This document shows positions 11,766 through 24,800 of a stretch of 64,000 nt of DNA, piece after piece. The stretch's first letter is position 1, and every line of letters begins with the position of its first letter. The stretch spans positions 43,200,667 to 43,264,666 of the forward strand of contig NC_092644.1 in NCBI RefSeq assembly GCF_039555335.1, read 5' to 3'. Source of the DNA: Amphiura filiformis (lineage: Eukaryota; Echinodermata; Ophiuroidea; Amphilepidida; Amphiuridae). The notes beneath the pieces were generated by a model. The model did no database searches, was not told the origin of the DNA, and worked only from the letters and a program-made list of their open reading frames with translations. A program made the position numbers and the translations under genes.

Positions 11766-14208
11766 TTTTATAAGGGAAATAATTTCAGCATAGGCCCCTA
11801 TTCAGCTGACATTATGGCTTATCGAAAGGGTCAGATTTTACTCAGATTAGTGGACCATGCACGAGCTAGGGGCTCAATTTTTTCCAAGAAAAAAAAGAAA
11901 GTAAAAAGGGAGAGGACCTTAGAATAAGTTGTGATGCACATCTTACTTTGGCTCGGATTTAGGCCACAATATTTTGATTAAAAAGGTTGCCCACATCTAT
12001 GTGGAAATCATTATTTTTGAAAATAATTATATTGCTTTATTTTTGTCCAAATAATTTAATCAATATCTAGGCTTATAATGCTTGCAGATAGTACAGTTTT
12101 ACTGGGTATCGTATCTTTTGCACAACAAAACCGATACATGTTCAGAATAGTCTTATATTGACCATTTTCCATGGGTTCTTGACTTCGATTTGTGATACCT
12201 GTTACATGTTGATTCAAGTCGTGTTAATTGGTTCATAAATTAAAATCTAATAACTCATATGCACAGTTTTTGTATTATGTAAGTATATACAATTAAGGTT
12301 ATTAACAAACTGTTCATCTTATTTCCGCGCTTCCGCATCAAGATGTATCCATTTTTTTAAATAAGGACGTAATTACGAATTACCCTATTACCCTTAAACG
12401 TGGTTTGGTCGAAATCTGGCAAATGTCACTAATAACATTTGTTTGTCTTTTGAACCCTTCAATGTTTTCTAATCAAGACACGTTTTATTTTGTTTTGAAG
12501 TCCCAAGGCATGTCAGGGAGGCGGGAGCTCAAACAGGAACAAAATAATTATCCAGAGTAAGCAGTTGGCCAACCGCATCTTACGCATATTATCCAAAGCT
12601 ACAGTATGGCGCTTACTTAACTGTTGGCTTCGGTTTTTAACCGTTTCAACGTTTCACCAAATAACTTTTTTTTTGAAGCCAAGATTTAAGAGTATGATAA
12701 TGGATAATTTCAATATCCTAGCACGTAAGACATGTAAGATAACATACGGTACGGCATGTAATGAAGGAGGTAGAACTTTTTAATGACCCTCGTATTTGCA
12801 ATGTTTGCTTAGCCGTTTCGTATACCTACATTATGAAAACTGTTATTGGACCTCCTATAGGCCTAATAGTTGAAGTATAAAAGAATCAAATGTTTTCATA
12901 GAATGGATAGAGTATAATGATAATTAAATCACAAAATATATTAATTTTTCAAATATAAACTAAACATATGAATGGATATGAAATCTAATACTCTGATACG
13001 TGAAACCTTATCGGTATAGTTTAAAACATTACATAAAATATCATTAAACTGTAATAAGTATTTAAAATACATTCCCATAATGGCATGCACTTTTATATTG
13101 TTCAATCCGAACATCTTTATTATGCGGGAATGCCGAACAGGTTGGTGATGGTTTCTGGTTAAAATAATGATTATTGTATCTATAATTATATTCATCTGCT
13201 TTTTATCTTCATAGCGCATTGCAACATAAACGCTCTCAATGCACATAGGCCTACAATTTAAACATCTCAAAAATACAATATAGGCCTAAAGCAAGGCAAA
13301 ATATAGGCCTACACGACAACTCTAAAAAAACCACCAACACGAAATGAGGCAAAATGTATACCGTACATAGTATCATATAACACGAAATGAGAGTTTTCTG
13401 AACTTTCTATTCTATTCAGAAAGTTCGTTTCTACAGATTTTGAACAAAGGGAAAACATATTCCTGTAGGCCTACAATGCAATGCCGACCCAAATTTCGAA
13501 AATTTCAGGAACAATTTTTTTTGTATTTTCCCAAATCGCAAAATATTTATAGATTTTGGTGATTTTTTGGTCATTTAAAAAAAATGCTGAAAACGCGTAC
13601 TTTTATACTAGTAGTAACTCGCAAATCACACGTCAAACTCACTCCTTGGAACTCACCAGGATTAACGCCTCCACAACGTCGAACTCCCCAGATCGAATGT
13701 CGCAAAGAAAAGTAGCTCCAATTCGGTACACGAAGCCCGTCACCTTATACATTTCCTGGACCTGGAATCCTGGTACCGATTTCACCTGCGTCTTACATTT
13801 TAAACCGATATTACACGGTAATATCTGTCATTGAATTTATTGGTAAGTAATAGAAATGAAGTATAGCTTACATAGGAACATCATAGCAGTGCTCTGGTCC
13901 ATAGTTTGAGTGTTGATTGAGCGCTTTTTCGTTAAGGTTACCAACCTTTTACGTTACACACCTCACACCTCCGTCACTACGATTTCCACTGGCCTTCTCC
14001 GCGTCGAGGAGAAAGGAGCAACGTAGGGCCATGATGTGTCGGGCTAATTCAAACATGACAAAACTGGCAACAAAAGCTAAATGTTCACAGTGTAAGACAC
14101 TTTTCACATGTTTACATTTTGAGAGCGTTACACAGCATAAACATGGGAGTAACAAATGGAAGTGAAGTTCTGAATGACTAATACTTAGTAATACACGCCT
14201 TCTGTACA
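11766..14208. other. Intergenic, no gene seen; palindromic TAGGCCTA words clustered at 13246-13473
   Basis: About 2.4 kb of AT-rich sequence with only short frames (for example 12565-12783 and 13556-13834) that match nothing recognised. TAGGCCTA occurs at 12859, 13246, 13281, 13304 and 13466. A short hairpin GAACTTTCTATTCTATTCAGAAAGTTC lies near 13399-13425. A slightly GC-richer patch lies at 13950-14040. Confidence 0.6.
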
Positions 14209-14402
14209 GGGTTTCTCTAGCTCTCTACCGGATGTCGGTTTGTACTGAGATTCCATTCCACAATCATGACTATTGCATAACAAAGGAGACAGATTAACCT
14301 TTGAACTGTAGGCCTATCTATTATTATGCAATATGCCTATTACCTTGTGGGATTACAGTGGGAAGGAATTTAGGTACAAATCATCATCCAGTAGAGAAAC
14401 CC
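14209..14402. mobile_element. Foldback MITE with AGGGTTTCTCT ends
   Basis: The left arm AGGGTTTCTCTAGCTC, then GGTTTGTACTGAGATTCC, is matched in inverted order on the right by GGAATTTAGGTACAAATC and AGTAGAGAAACCCT. About 194 bp, no coding frame. Confidence 0.55.
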
Positions 14403-14741
14403 TAAAAGTGTGTACGACAGTAAAATTAATTCAGAAAATCATCTTTTTTTTAAAGTATTTCTTTGGACAAGCTGATGTGTAGAATTAGTTGAGCAATCAC
14501 AGATGACATACATCAGTGACACAGGTTTCTAATGTTGTTAGTATTTTAGTAGATATACTTAAATACAAATTTGCGAACAAATTAACACTGGAGACCAGAG
14601 TCTTAGCCAGAATTCAGAAACCACCCGTCCAATCTATACCAAACTTTGACCCTCAAATTTTAAACAACTTGTCTATACCCATGGAAGGGTCACTGGGTTC
14701 AAATATGTCCTGATTTGGCCTTTACATGTCACTTTGAATTA

Positions 14742-15295
14742 GTCCGAGTATAGTCCCACCCGTTTTTTAGGTGAAATTTTTCACAATTGAGGGGTGGGAT
14801 TATACTCAATTTCAAAAAAAAAAAAAAAAAAAAAAAAATTTTTAAGTTTATTTTTTTCGGTGTTGGAGTGTTCCTGGACCTAGACCTAAATGCTAGGATC
14901 ATTCATAGTTAAACTAAAAAAAATAAAAAATAAAAATTTCAAGATATTTTATATTTTAATATGAAAATTGATACTTTGTTTTCATGTCATACTCTATTAA
15001 TGATTTCAAAATGCATTCAAATTCAATGCATTTTGAAATCATTAATAGAGTATGACATGAATACAAATTATCAATTTTCATATTAAAAATACAAAATATC
15101 TTGAAATTTTTTTTTTTTTTTTTTTTAGGTCAACCATGAATGATCCTAGCATCTAGGTCTAGGTCCAGGGACACTCATAACCGAAAAACTTATAAAAAAT
15201 AAAAAATAATTTTTTTTTTTTTTTTTTTACAATTTCTGAAATTTTTCGAAAAATGGGGGGTGGGATTATACTCGAACGTGGGACTATACTCGGAC
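14742..15295. mobile_element. Large snap-back palindromic element, about 550 bp
   Basis: Two arms of about 270 bp meet near 15018. Ends are GTCCGAGTATAGTCCCA and GGGACTATACTCGGAC. Paired inner blocks include GACCTAGACCTAAATGCTAG with CTAGCATCTAGGTCTAGGTC, and AATGCATTTTGAAATCATTA with its complement at the hinge. Runs of A and T pair within the arms. No coding capacity. Confidence 0.8.
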
Positions 15296-16009
15296 GAATA
15301 CGGTAGTCCCAAGTTCATATACCCTTAAAATCATCTGTTTTAGAGCTATCACATAGATCTGTCAAATCCATTAAATCTACCCATCTAGATTAGCCCGTCT
15401 TAAAGACGGGCAGGCGTATGGCTGGCTAAGACCTTGCTGGAGACACCCTACCGAAGGTTCTACAACTTGAGAACAAGTCCTCAAACGTTTGAAATTTGTA
15501 GTTACAATGTACTACAACTGACAGTCTTTTGTATTTTGAAACTTTTTGAAAATTTATGGTCCCTGATTTACCTGTCTGTCACATGTGTGACACTTGTTTA
15601 TGTGGGAACCAACCAAACTACATGTAAATAATTTGACTATCATGACTATGTGGATGCTGCATTCTGTGCATGAAAGTGCATAGGATTGTGCAGAGATTAT
15701 TAAGGAATTGGATAGCAACGTTTGCACATTATTTTTTATTCCATTCTGAGTGCGAGGAATGCCCTGATATCATTTAATTTTGATTTTTTTTTTTAAATTT
15801 GCGATATAATACAAATTTTATGGCAAATTATTAAAATTTACATTTTTGATATTTAACAGTTCTCGAAGTAAACTTTATTATCTGATGATATATATACCGG
15901 TACTTAAAGTATTTGTAGCTGGGAGTAAAAGCCGTCCATCATATAAAATATTTGATCTTTCATCTTTCGTATTGTAGATATATATGTATTTTTACCCCAA
16001 AACACTTAC
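15296..16009. other. Intergenic, no gene seen
   Basis: AT-rich spacer. The phrase GGATAGCAACGTTTGC (15709) recurs in diverged form at about 54851 (GGATAGCAATGTTTGC), suggesting fragments of one dispersed repeat. No supported frame. Confidence 0.5.
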
Positions 16010-18632
16010 AAATTTTAGGTCTTGTATTATTGACTTCGATCGGTTTAGAGCTGAGCTGCGTGAATCTTCTCTGTTTTCTGACAAAGGAAATGACCCTGAC
16101 TACCTTGCTGAACAATATGACACCACACTGCGTGATCTTGTTGACAAACATGCTCCTGAAGTAAGGCGTGAAATTACTCTTCGCCCAAACGCACCTTGGT
16201 TTACTCCTTCTCTTCAAGCGGCCAAGCAGAAGAAACGTCAATGTGAGAGAGCCTGGAAAAAATCGGGTTTAGAATGCCACAGACAAATATTCCAAGAACA
16301 ATGCAAAATATATCATAAGCTGCTCTACGATGCCAAAGCTACCTACCATAAATCGCAAGTTGACAATAGCAATGACCGTCAGCTTTTTAAAGTCATTGAT
16401 AATATTTGTGTTGGAAAACGCGAACAGATTCTTCCATCTAGTGACTCCGAAAAAGACCTTGCTGATAACTTTGCCGACTACTTTGCTTCCAAGATTCGCG
16501 ACATCAGACAAGAACTTGATCAGGATAAAGATAATGAGAACAGTATTATCCATCCATTTGAATCCTGCCAGAGTCATTTTAGCGAGTTTAGCCAGGTAAC
16601 AGATGAGGATGTGCGAAAGTTTATTCAGAAGTCGCCAACCAAATCATGTCCATTAGACCCGGTTCCTACTTGGCTCTTGAAAGAAGAACTCCTTGACTGA
16701 ACTTACTCCTATCATCACGAAGTTAGTCAACAGATCGTTCTCCTATGGACGATTCCCTACATCGTTCAAACGTGCTCGTGTTGTACCATCCTTAAAGAAG
16801 CCAAAAATGGATCGCGAAGTTTTAAAAAACTATCGGCCCATATCCAACCTCAGCTTCTTGTCCAAACTCGAAGAAAGAATCGCTGCTTCTCAGATCCAAG
16901 ACTATCTTTCTGCAAACAATCTTTATGCGCATGTCCAGTCTGCTTACGCAGCTGCCATAGCACGGAATCAGCGCTATTGCGGGTTCAAAATGACCTTCTT
17001 TCCGCTGTGGATAGTCAGAAGGAGGCAGTTCTCGTGTTGTTAGATCTCTCAGCGCCTTCGACCACGATTGACCATCGCATTTTCTTGAATCGCCTTAACT
17101 CTCGCTATGGAATTGAAGATAAAGCACTTGACTGGTTTACTTCGTTACATGGACAATCGCAGCCAGCAAATTGTCATTGGTGACAGTGTCTCCGTATCAC
17201 ATCCGTTGGAATTTGGCGTCCCCCAAGGCTCAGTGGTGGGACCGCTATCTTTCATTCTGTACACGGCACCCCTTGAGGACATCATCTCTGCTCACGGAAT
17301 ACACTCAATGATATACGCCGCCGACAATCAACTATTCTTGTCTCTCAAGCCATCTGATAGATCACATGCCCTGCCGCTTCTAGAGGAGTGTATCTGTGAT
17401 GTTAAGCAATGGGCTGTCGCTAATAAACTGATGATGAACGATAGCAAAACCGAAGTCATTCATATCAGGTCGCGTTTTGCTAAGATTCCTGCAATGCCTC
17501 CTCTAGCTGTTGGTGCTACGTCAGTCGAGATTTCTGACATTGCCCGCAACCTCGGTGTTGCTATGGACGGTCACCTGTCTATGTGCACCCACGTGAACAA
17601 CATCTGTAGATCTGCTACCATCGCCATCAGGAAGATTGGTCAGATCCGTCCATGCCTTGACCAACATACCACCGAGCGCCTCGTTCATGCGTTTATTACG
17701 TCTCGTCTGGACAGTTGCAATTCGTTGCTCTACGGCCTTCCTGACTCGCAAATAATGAAATTGCAGCGGGTTCAAAACACAGCTGCCAGACTCGTTGCCA
17801 AGGTCAGAAAATATGATAGTGTATCACTTGTTCTTGACGATTTGCACTGGCTGACAGTTAAGAAGCGCGTCATCTTCAAGATACTGCTGTTGACATTTAA
17901 AGCGCTGAACGGTCTAGCACCTGCTTATCTCACTGAGCTTCTGACAACTTACTCTCCTGGTCACCGTGGACTCAGATCAAGTCACGCAGAATCTTCTGCA
18001 ACCACCAACTAAGAACTGGTCTCACGGTATCATATGGCTCTAGAGCATTCTGCCACGCTGCTCCTTCACTGTGGAACAATCTTCCCGAACACATCAAGAA
18101 ATCTAACTCTGTTGACTCATTCAAACGTGTCCTCAAAACTCATCTCTTCAAACTCAATATTCACGGCTGGAAAATCTAATCATCTTTTGTTCGTGTGTTT
18201 CAGACTTTCTCGTTTGGGACTTATGATGTTTTGCTTGAATGTTGTTTTATAGTATGCTGTAGTTTAAGATAGTTGGTATTTATTGCTGTCTACAGATCTC
18301 CATGAACCTGCCTTTTTGGTCTTGGGCTCTCGTTTATGTGTTCTTTGGAGGTTTGTATACTTTTTGTAGTACCTATTTTGTGCAATTTTGTTACTGATTT
18401 TGTTGCCTATGCTTAATTATGTTGGTGCTATATTTTGTTGTAGTTTAAGATATTTTGTTGTCGTCTACAGATCTCCATCAACCAGCTCTCCGGTTGCTCT
18501 TTCTGTTTCTGCTGTTGCTTGGAGATCTGTAGATGTTTTACATTTTGTTGTTGTTTTGTAAAGCGCTTTGAGGTCTTCGGACTGAAAGCGCTATATAAGT
18601 GGGTTTTTTTTTAATTATTATTATTATTATTA
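16010..18632 (+). pseudogene. Dead, 5'-truncated L2/CR1-type non-LTR retrotransposon
   Basis: Segments in three frames (about 16010-16700, 16693-17043, 17107-18012 and 18012-18180) give the end of the endonuclease linker (VDKHAPEVRR, NAPWFTPSL), then reverse transcriptase: LKNYRPISNLSFLSK, GVPQGSVVGP, and the thumb SRLDSCNSLLYGLP, LQRVQNTAARL and LHWLTVKKRVIFKILLLTFK. It closes with SLWNNLPEHIK and LKTHLFKL. The endonuclease is missing. The catalytic YADD box reads YAAD at 17314-17325, and frameshifts fall near 16690, 17050 and 18012. The 3' tail has AAGCGCTTTGAGGTC, GAAAGCGCTATATAAG and an (ATT)n run at 18612-18632, as in L2/CR1-like elements. It lies just upstream of the F-box gene. Confidence 0.87.
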
Positions 18633-18834
18633 TATTGTTTTTTACAAAAAATGAAGAAGTTATAGACCCTAAATTAATTCAAGGTTGGAACCAGAAAAAT
18701 ACTTTTTGCTAGAATTTTAACTGACATTTATTCCAAAAATAAAATTAATGCAATATTTTGTCTTGTTTTATTTTCTTCACAGGAACCACCTCAGGACAAG
18801 AAACAATACCTTTTTTATTATGACAATGTGAGAC

Positions 18835-21800
18835 ATGGCTACTGTCTCAAATTGGAACTATCTACCTAATAATCTCTTGACCAAAATATTTTCAAATTTA
18901 TCCCAAATCAGTCGAGGCAAAGCATCAGCAACATGCAGGACATGGCGGCAAGCATTTCTTACTCCGTGTCTGTGGGATGATGTTCAGTTGTGTTTTGACT
19001 CCACCCATGGCTGGGAACGTAGCAAAAAGTTTGCATCCAGTTATGGGTGGATATTCCGCAGAGTGGCTATATTTCCCTTGCTCTTCCGTCTCAACATGTT
19101 TGACATGAACGGATTCTTGTTATATGATGCTGCTGAGAAATATGAGAGAGCCATCCAAGAATTGCCAGAGCTGCTGGATTTGATGGCAGCCTGTAAGGGT
19201 GTGCGTCGTTTGCGGATCAAGTTTCCAGATGATATAATGGGTTCCTGGGGAGATGACTTTGGAGTTGATTTCTTCCCTGAAGAATTACAAGAAAGGTATA
19301 TTAAAATGTAACATTTTTATGCTTCCAATGTGATTATGCCTCCACCGCAAGGCATACTGTTTGTGCAATGTCCGTGCTTAAGTCCTTTCGTCCGGATGCT
19401 GTATCTCGGGCATAGATGGGCGGGTTGACTTCAGATTTTCAGGATAGGTCAGAAACTCTGGCTACTTTTTTTTGGGGTGGGGTTCAAGGTCATATATTGA
19501 GGTCAAAGGTCATTTGATGTCAACTTCTAAATTTGGTCTCATATGAACAGTTCAAATCCTATTGCAATTATGTTTTGATGGATCCAAGTGTGTGAAAATA
19601 TTGGATCCAAAACATAATAATGATAAAATTGGATGCTTTACGCCCAATATTTATTGGTCTCGCTATGAGTTTTAAAATATTGGACTCGACTACGTCTCAT
19701 CCAATATTTTAAAACTCATAGCTTGACCAATAAATATGGGCTCAATCGATCCAATTTTATATCAAACTTGGGTCATAGTTACATGGGATGAACCCTCATC
19801 TATTGGTGGATTTCAATGTCATATACTGAGGTCAAAGCTCATTTGAGGTCAACTTGTAAAATACCATTATCTGCCAGATCGAGGCTCGCATATGGCGGAA
19901 CTGTGCAATGGGTGAATGCAGATATTTGAATAAAAGCAATCGAGATGAAGAAGATAAAAAATAAAATAAAAACACAATTTATAAAGGGAAGAAACACTAT
20001 TCCAGATCCTTCCCACCTTGAACCAAGTCTATGAACAGGGTACTAACATATAGTCTACTTATTGTTTTGTTTTTCAGAATTTGGCAAAGTATCTGCTCCA
20101 TCTTAAAATCATCTACCTGCATTGAGAATTTAGAATTGGGTTTTCACATTGACCTCCTCGGTGAACCGAAACGATTGCAAGAACTTAAAGACAATAGTTG
20201 CCAGACTCTTAAGACCTTACACTGTACAGCTGTTGACTGTACATTTAACCCCACTAATCCCTGGTGCCCACCATCTATCAATGTCCTCAAAGCTTTCAAA
20301 AAGCTGCGAGAAATTCATCTCAACATCAGTTACGTCACGGATGACTTACTTGAAGCTCTCTCAGCACCAGATCGTTGCCCGGTGGAACGCATCAGTATAC
20401 TCAGCACTTGCATCGAGAAGGAAGTAGAGGATGGGACGTGGACTTCCGATGCTAAGTGGGAGAATCTCAAGACACACAGTCCTAATTTACAAGTAAGCAT
20501 CAGTATATATTGGCCAGATGTGGACAATTTCAAACACTGGTTGAAACCAGTGATTCCACTTTACAACCTTTCAGTGGTATGCGATGATGAGAATTTGGAC
20601 ATCACGGTTGTTAGTTATTTGAAGTCTCATTTCAAGGATACATTGATTAGTTTGGGGTTCCATTGTTCTTCAGCGTTATCATTGTTCCAGCATGAGAGGA
20701 TGAGGTTGTATTCACAGCCTCTTGTAGAATTGACAGTGTATTGTCAACAGCTGAAACAGGTGGTCATTACAGGTGAGATATTCACAGTATTAACCCCATG
20801 AGAACTGCCTGCCAATTGGCCAAAAGGAATATTGTGTCCAATTTTGAACCAATCAAGGAGGGTATTAATAAGATCATCTGCAAATGCAAGTTTGACCATA
20901 AATAGTTTAAAGCCTAGTCATAATTGGCAATTGAAATGTGCATTTCAAGTTATCAACCTATCAGAAATGCTGTTGGATGACCAGTAGTGTTCAGAGGGTT
21001 AACAACGTATACAAAGACACAAAGAACGCAGGGACACTGGTCATTGACATCATGTGTGACCATGAATTCTCAAAATGCACCCTAAACAAGTATGACAAGT
21101 GCAATTCCTACTCTAAACAAGTATTGGTATTATTAAAAGCAAGTAAATCATTAATTTTCTTGACCCCAAAACCTTTCATAACAACTGGGTAAAGAATGAA
21201 TTTCAAAGGTTAGAACTTTTAATGTACAGCTATATCAGCTCCTAATAGGCGGAATACCAATCTCTCGACAGCTTTAATACCATGTTGAGGGATTCTCCAC
21301 TGAAGTAGTCTCATCACCAGCCTAGTTTTTACTCGCACATCTGTATATATTTTGCACCAGTCTTCAGTTTCATGCTACGTTTATTGTTCCGGCCCATGCA
21401 CACCACGCAGTGCGCCTGTTCTCACTCATGTGAGCATTGTACTTTTAAGGAAGGAAGGAAGGAAATGTTAGGCTTTTACCATTACGCCAAAAAGCAGACC
21501 CACGTTAAGAATGCTAGTAGTTGACCTGTCTGGTCTTTATTTTGTGTGTTAAAAAGGGTAGACAAAATCAGTGTTGTAGTCGAGTCCTTGCCATCCGAGT
21601 CCGAGTCCGAGTCCGAGTCCTTGGTGTCCGAGTCCAAGTCCGAGTCCGAGTCCCTGCCAATTTATGATGTCCGAGTCCGAGTCCGAGTCCGAGTCCTCAA
21701 TGTTCGAGTCCGAGTCCGAGTCCGAGTCCTTATGTATCAAATTCAAGCCCCGGGGTATTCACCAATACCTTATCAACGTAGGCCTATACTTAACCAGAAT

Positions 21801-24800
21801 TTTAATTCTATATTATTTTCTTGTAAATACATAATTTGCTAGTCCCACTGAGCATGCCTAGTATGGTTTTGGGGCTGTGCAATAATTATCTGGAGCCGGG
21901 AGGGGTGAATTGCAAAAATGCTTATCCCTCTCGGCCTGCCAAAATTGCTCCCCCCCCGGCCTGCAAAAATCTTTGCACCCCCTTTGCACATGCCATTTTT
22001 GGGGGATCCCAATTGACAAACTTTAAATGGTTTAGATATATGTTGCGAACGTAGCAAGAAGGGAACTTTGCAGATGTAAGCGTTTCCGTACTGTTTTCTA
22101 AGCCTTTTAGAGCGTTTTATTTGAAAACTGCCCCATAATGTGCCAAAAATTTCTTGTTCCCCCCTCTCGGCTTGCCAAAAATTGCTTCCACCCTCCCTTT
22201 CAATCGGTCAAAAAAATTTTACCCCAATTTTATCTTCCCCCCAATGCTCATATTTTTTGCTCAGCCCCTTAGGTAGCATAGCTACCTTGGAAACAGAGTA
22301 TAATCACAGACACACAGTAACTTATTAGGCTTGTGTTTTAGAGAGGCAAAAGATGCAATATTACAATCAAAATATGATGTCACTATCAAACCCCAGGTGA
22401 CAAACGAAGAGGTGTTGGATCTGGCTGTAGGCCTATGCAGTATTATTCCGGAGGTGGGGGTAGCTGGGGGTCACTCACACGTAAAGGTGGTATGGGTATG
22501 TGCGGCGGTCAAGGGTCCCTTTTTCAGGCTCTCCGGCAGTTCCTTAACACATTTGCATCATGCTCCAGTTCGTTGAGCCTAACACTCTGAAAATTGCAGC
22601 TCTTTAGCTCAAATTTGGAAACATTTTGAATATGCCTAAGTTGTTAGCTTCAAAGCCTATAATTTGGCCCAATTTTAGTTCACAGATCTCCACAAAAATG
22701 TTAAAATTTCAGTTCAACAAGCCCTGATTTTGCCACCAAATCAGTTCTTACATTTCCCAAAGTTCAGCGCCACACACCCTTACCAAAATTAACACTTGCG
22801 TCTAAAACTAGCAGTCATGTCAATGATTAAAATCGATTTAACCAAGTAAATATATAACTGAAAGGAATCTTGCTTTTTGCTTGTACTTTTATTTACAAAC
22901 TGAATTTATTTGCAATCAAAATTACTTAAATTAATCATGTGATGTGATCATTGATCAAGCATAAGAAGTTAATAGTGAACGAAAATAAAATTAAAAGACC
23001 TAAAAAGACTCTATTTTGCCGGACTCGAGGAGGACTCGAAGCCGAGTCCCCGAGTCCTTGGGGTCCGAGTCCGAGTCCGAGTCCAAGTCCTTAGCTTCCG
23101 AGTCCAAGTCCGAGTCCGAGTTCTTGAAAAAAGGACTCGAGTCCGGACTCGAGTCCGAGTCCGAGTCCCGAGTCCTCCAACACTGGACAAAATATAGGAC
23201 TAGGATTAATAATTTGTGATGCTTCTGGCGAGATGTCACAAGAAAATTCTCACTATGAAATATTTTGATATTAATCCACGATGTTATAAGGCCCACTGAT
23301 TACAAGCTGATCAAAGTTAAACACAATATTTTTCTTCAATGTCCTTATCGTATATATTCAGCTTAAGTGGCTGATCATGAAAAAAAACACACCTTTTTAT
23401 GAATATTTGGTCATGATGATATCCCTCTCAGTGACCCCCCCATTACAAAGACACCCACAAACCTAAATGTTTGTTTCTAGTGGCACTATTGACCCACTCT
23501 ATGTTGCCCTTTGTTACTCACATACCATGCTAAATTTCCCTGTTAAATAATTGATACATGCTGGCCTCTGCTTCAGATAAATGTTCTTTTAATTCAGGAT
23601 AATTTCTGTCGCAAATCTCTTTATTTTATCACAACTTCAAAGGGCTATATTCCACTAAGAAATCATCATATCAACTCTAAACCTGTTTCAAATGAAAGGG
23701 CTATTAATGTAAAGGGTAAATATGTTAATATCGAAAAAGTTGTATTTTTGACTAAAAATTGAGTCTTTACCCCAAATTGGCCAAAGTACATGTAAGGTCT
23801 ATATTCTAGGAGCCATATAAACTTGTGCACAATTTGGCACTTATGTCACTTGTTTAACAATCTTCGCCTTATTTGATCCTTAAGGCACTATAAAATGTAC
23901 TATAGAAAAATTATTTAAATTTGTGTACATCGTGGAACATACTCTTTGCGTGGCTGTGCGTAGTAAGCTGTTGTACGCAGATAACCTCGCTAATATGGAC
24001 GCGTAGAGAAGCGTTGTACGCTCGTGTATTAGCATGATTAGTCGCGGAGTAACAAGCGTAGTTGAGTGTTCCACGATGTAAACGAATTTAATAATTTTTC
24101 TATAATATGTAACATGATTTTAACAAATAGCAATGTGGCATTCAGACATTACGATTAAATAAACTGAAAACTTGTCATCATTATTGCAGTATTTTGTGAT
24201 TGTCTTCCATTTTAAAATTCCTCAGGTTTTGAGATTTTCTATGAAGATATAATATCAGTAGCTGAGAGCAGGAAGGACTTAGAGATATTAGATATTGCCC
24301 ATGACTCTATCATTTACATGGATCCAGAGAGAGGAGATCGCAGCTCAGATTTGGGAGCTGATTGGGTTGCACCAAGGTAAGTTTGCTTTAAAAAAAAAAG
24401 TTTCTACAAATTTTGATTCTATTTAATCAGCCACGTTTGTTTCAAGTGGTCATTTTATAATTCAAAGCACTTGTTTTATAATTTAAACGACGATGCCATA
24501 TTAGTGAACTATTCATTGCATGCCACACCCCTATGTTTAAAACACCCAATGTGCAATTTTAATGAAAAACAAAATGCTCATTTTTAACTCTTGAGCATTT
24601 AAAAAAAATGGTTATTACACCAGGGATCACATTGCAAGACTGTGAAGACAAATTGAGGTTGCTATTAATACAAGAAGTTTTCTTTCAGTTTTAGGCCTGG
24701 AGTAGACAAACAAGTGTTGTTTTCATAAAATTTGCACAATGTGCTTCAAACATAAGGATATATATCATGCAACAGTTCACTACCAAGCATTTAGTATCAT

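Larger units (their letters stand above)
21569..23185. mobile_element. hAT-like non-autonomous transposon with GAGTCC arrays inside both ends
   Basis: Ends are CAGTGTTG (21569-21576) and CAACACTG (23178-23185), exact inverted matches and typical hAT termini. The 8-bp word GACAAAAT lies directly outside both ends (21561-21568 and 23186-23193), an exact 8-bp target-site duplication as hAT transposases make. The 1617-bp interior has no transposase-size frame, so the element is non-autonomous. It contains two hexamer arrays and a C-rich patch with repeated CGGCCTGCCAAAA words. It sits in F-box intron 2. Confidence 0.85.

Noticed and set aside
21581-23177. CRISPR-like or coding reading of the regular repeats
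   Set aside because: The repeats are hexamers without unique spacers of constant length, in an animal genome, inside a transposon. The Ser-Glu/Ser-Asp frames are translations of GAGTCC.
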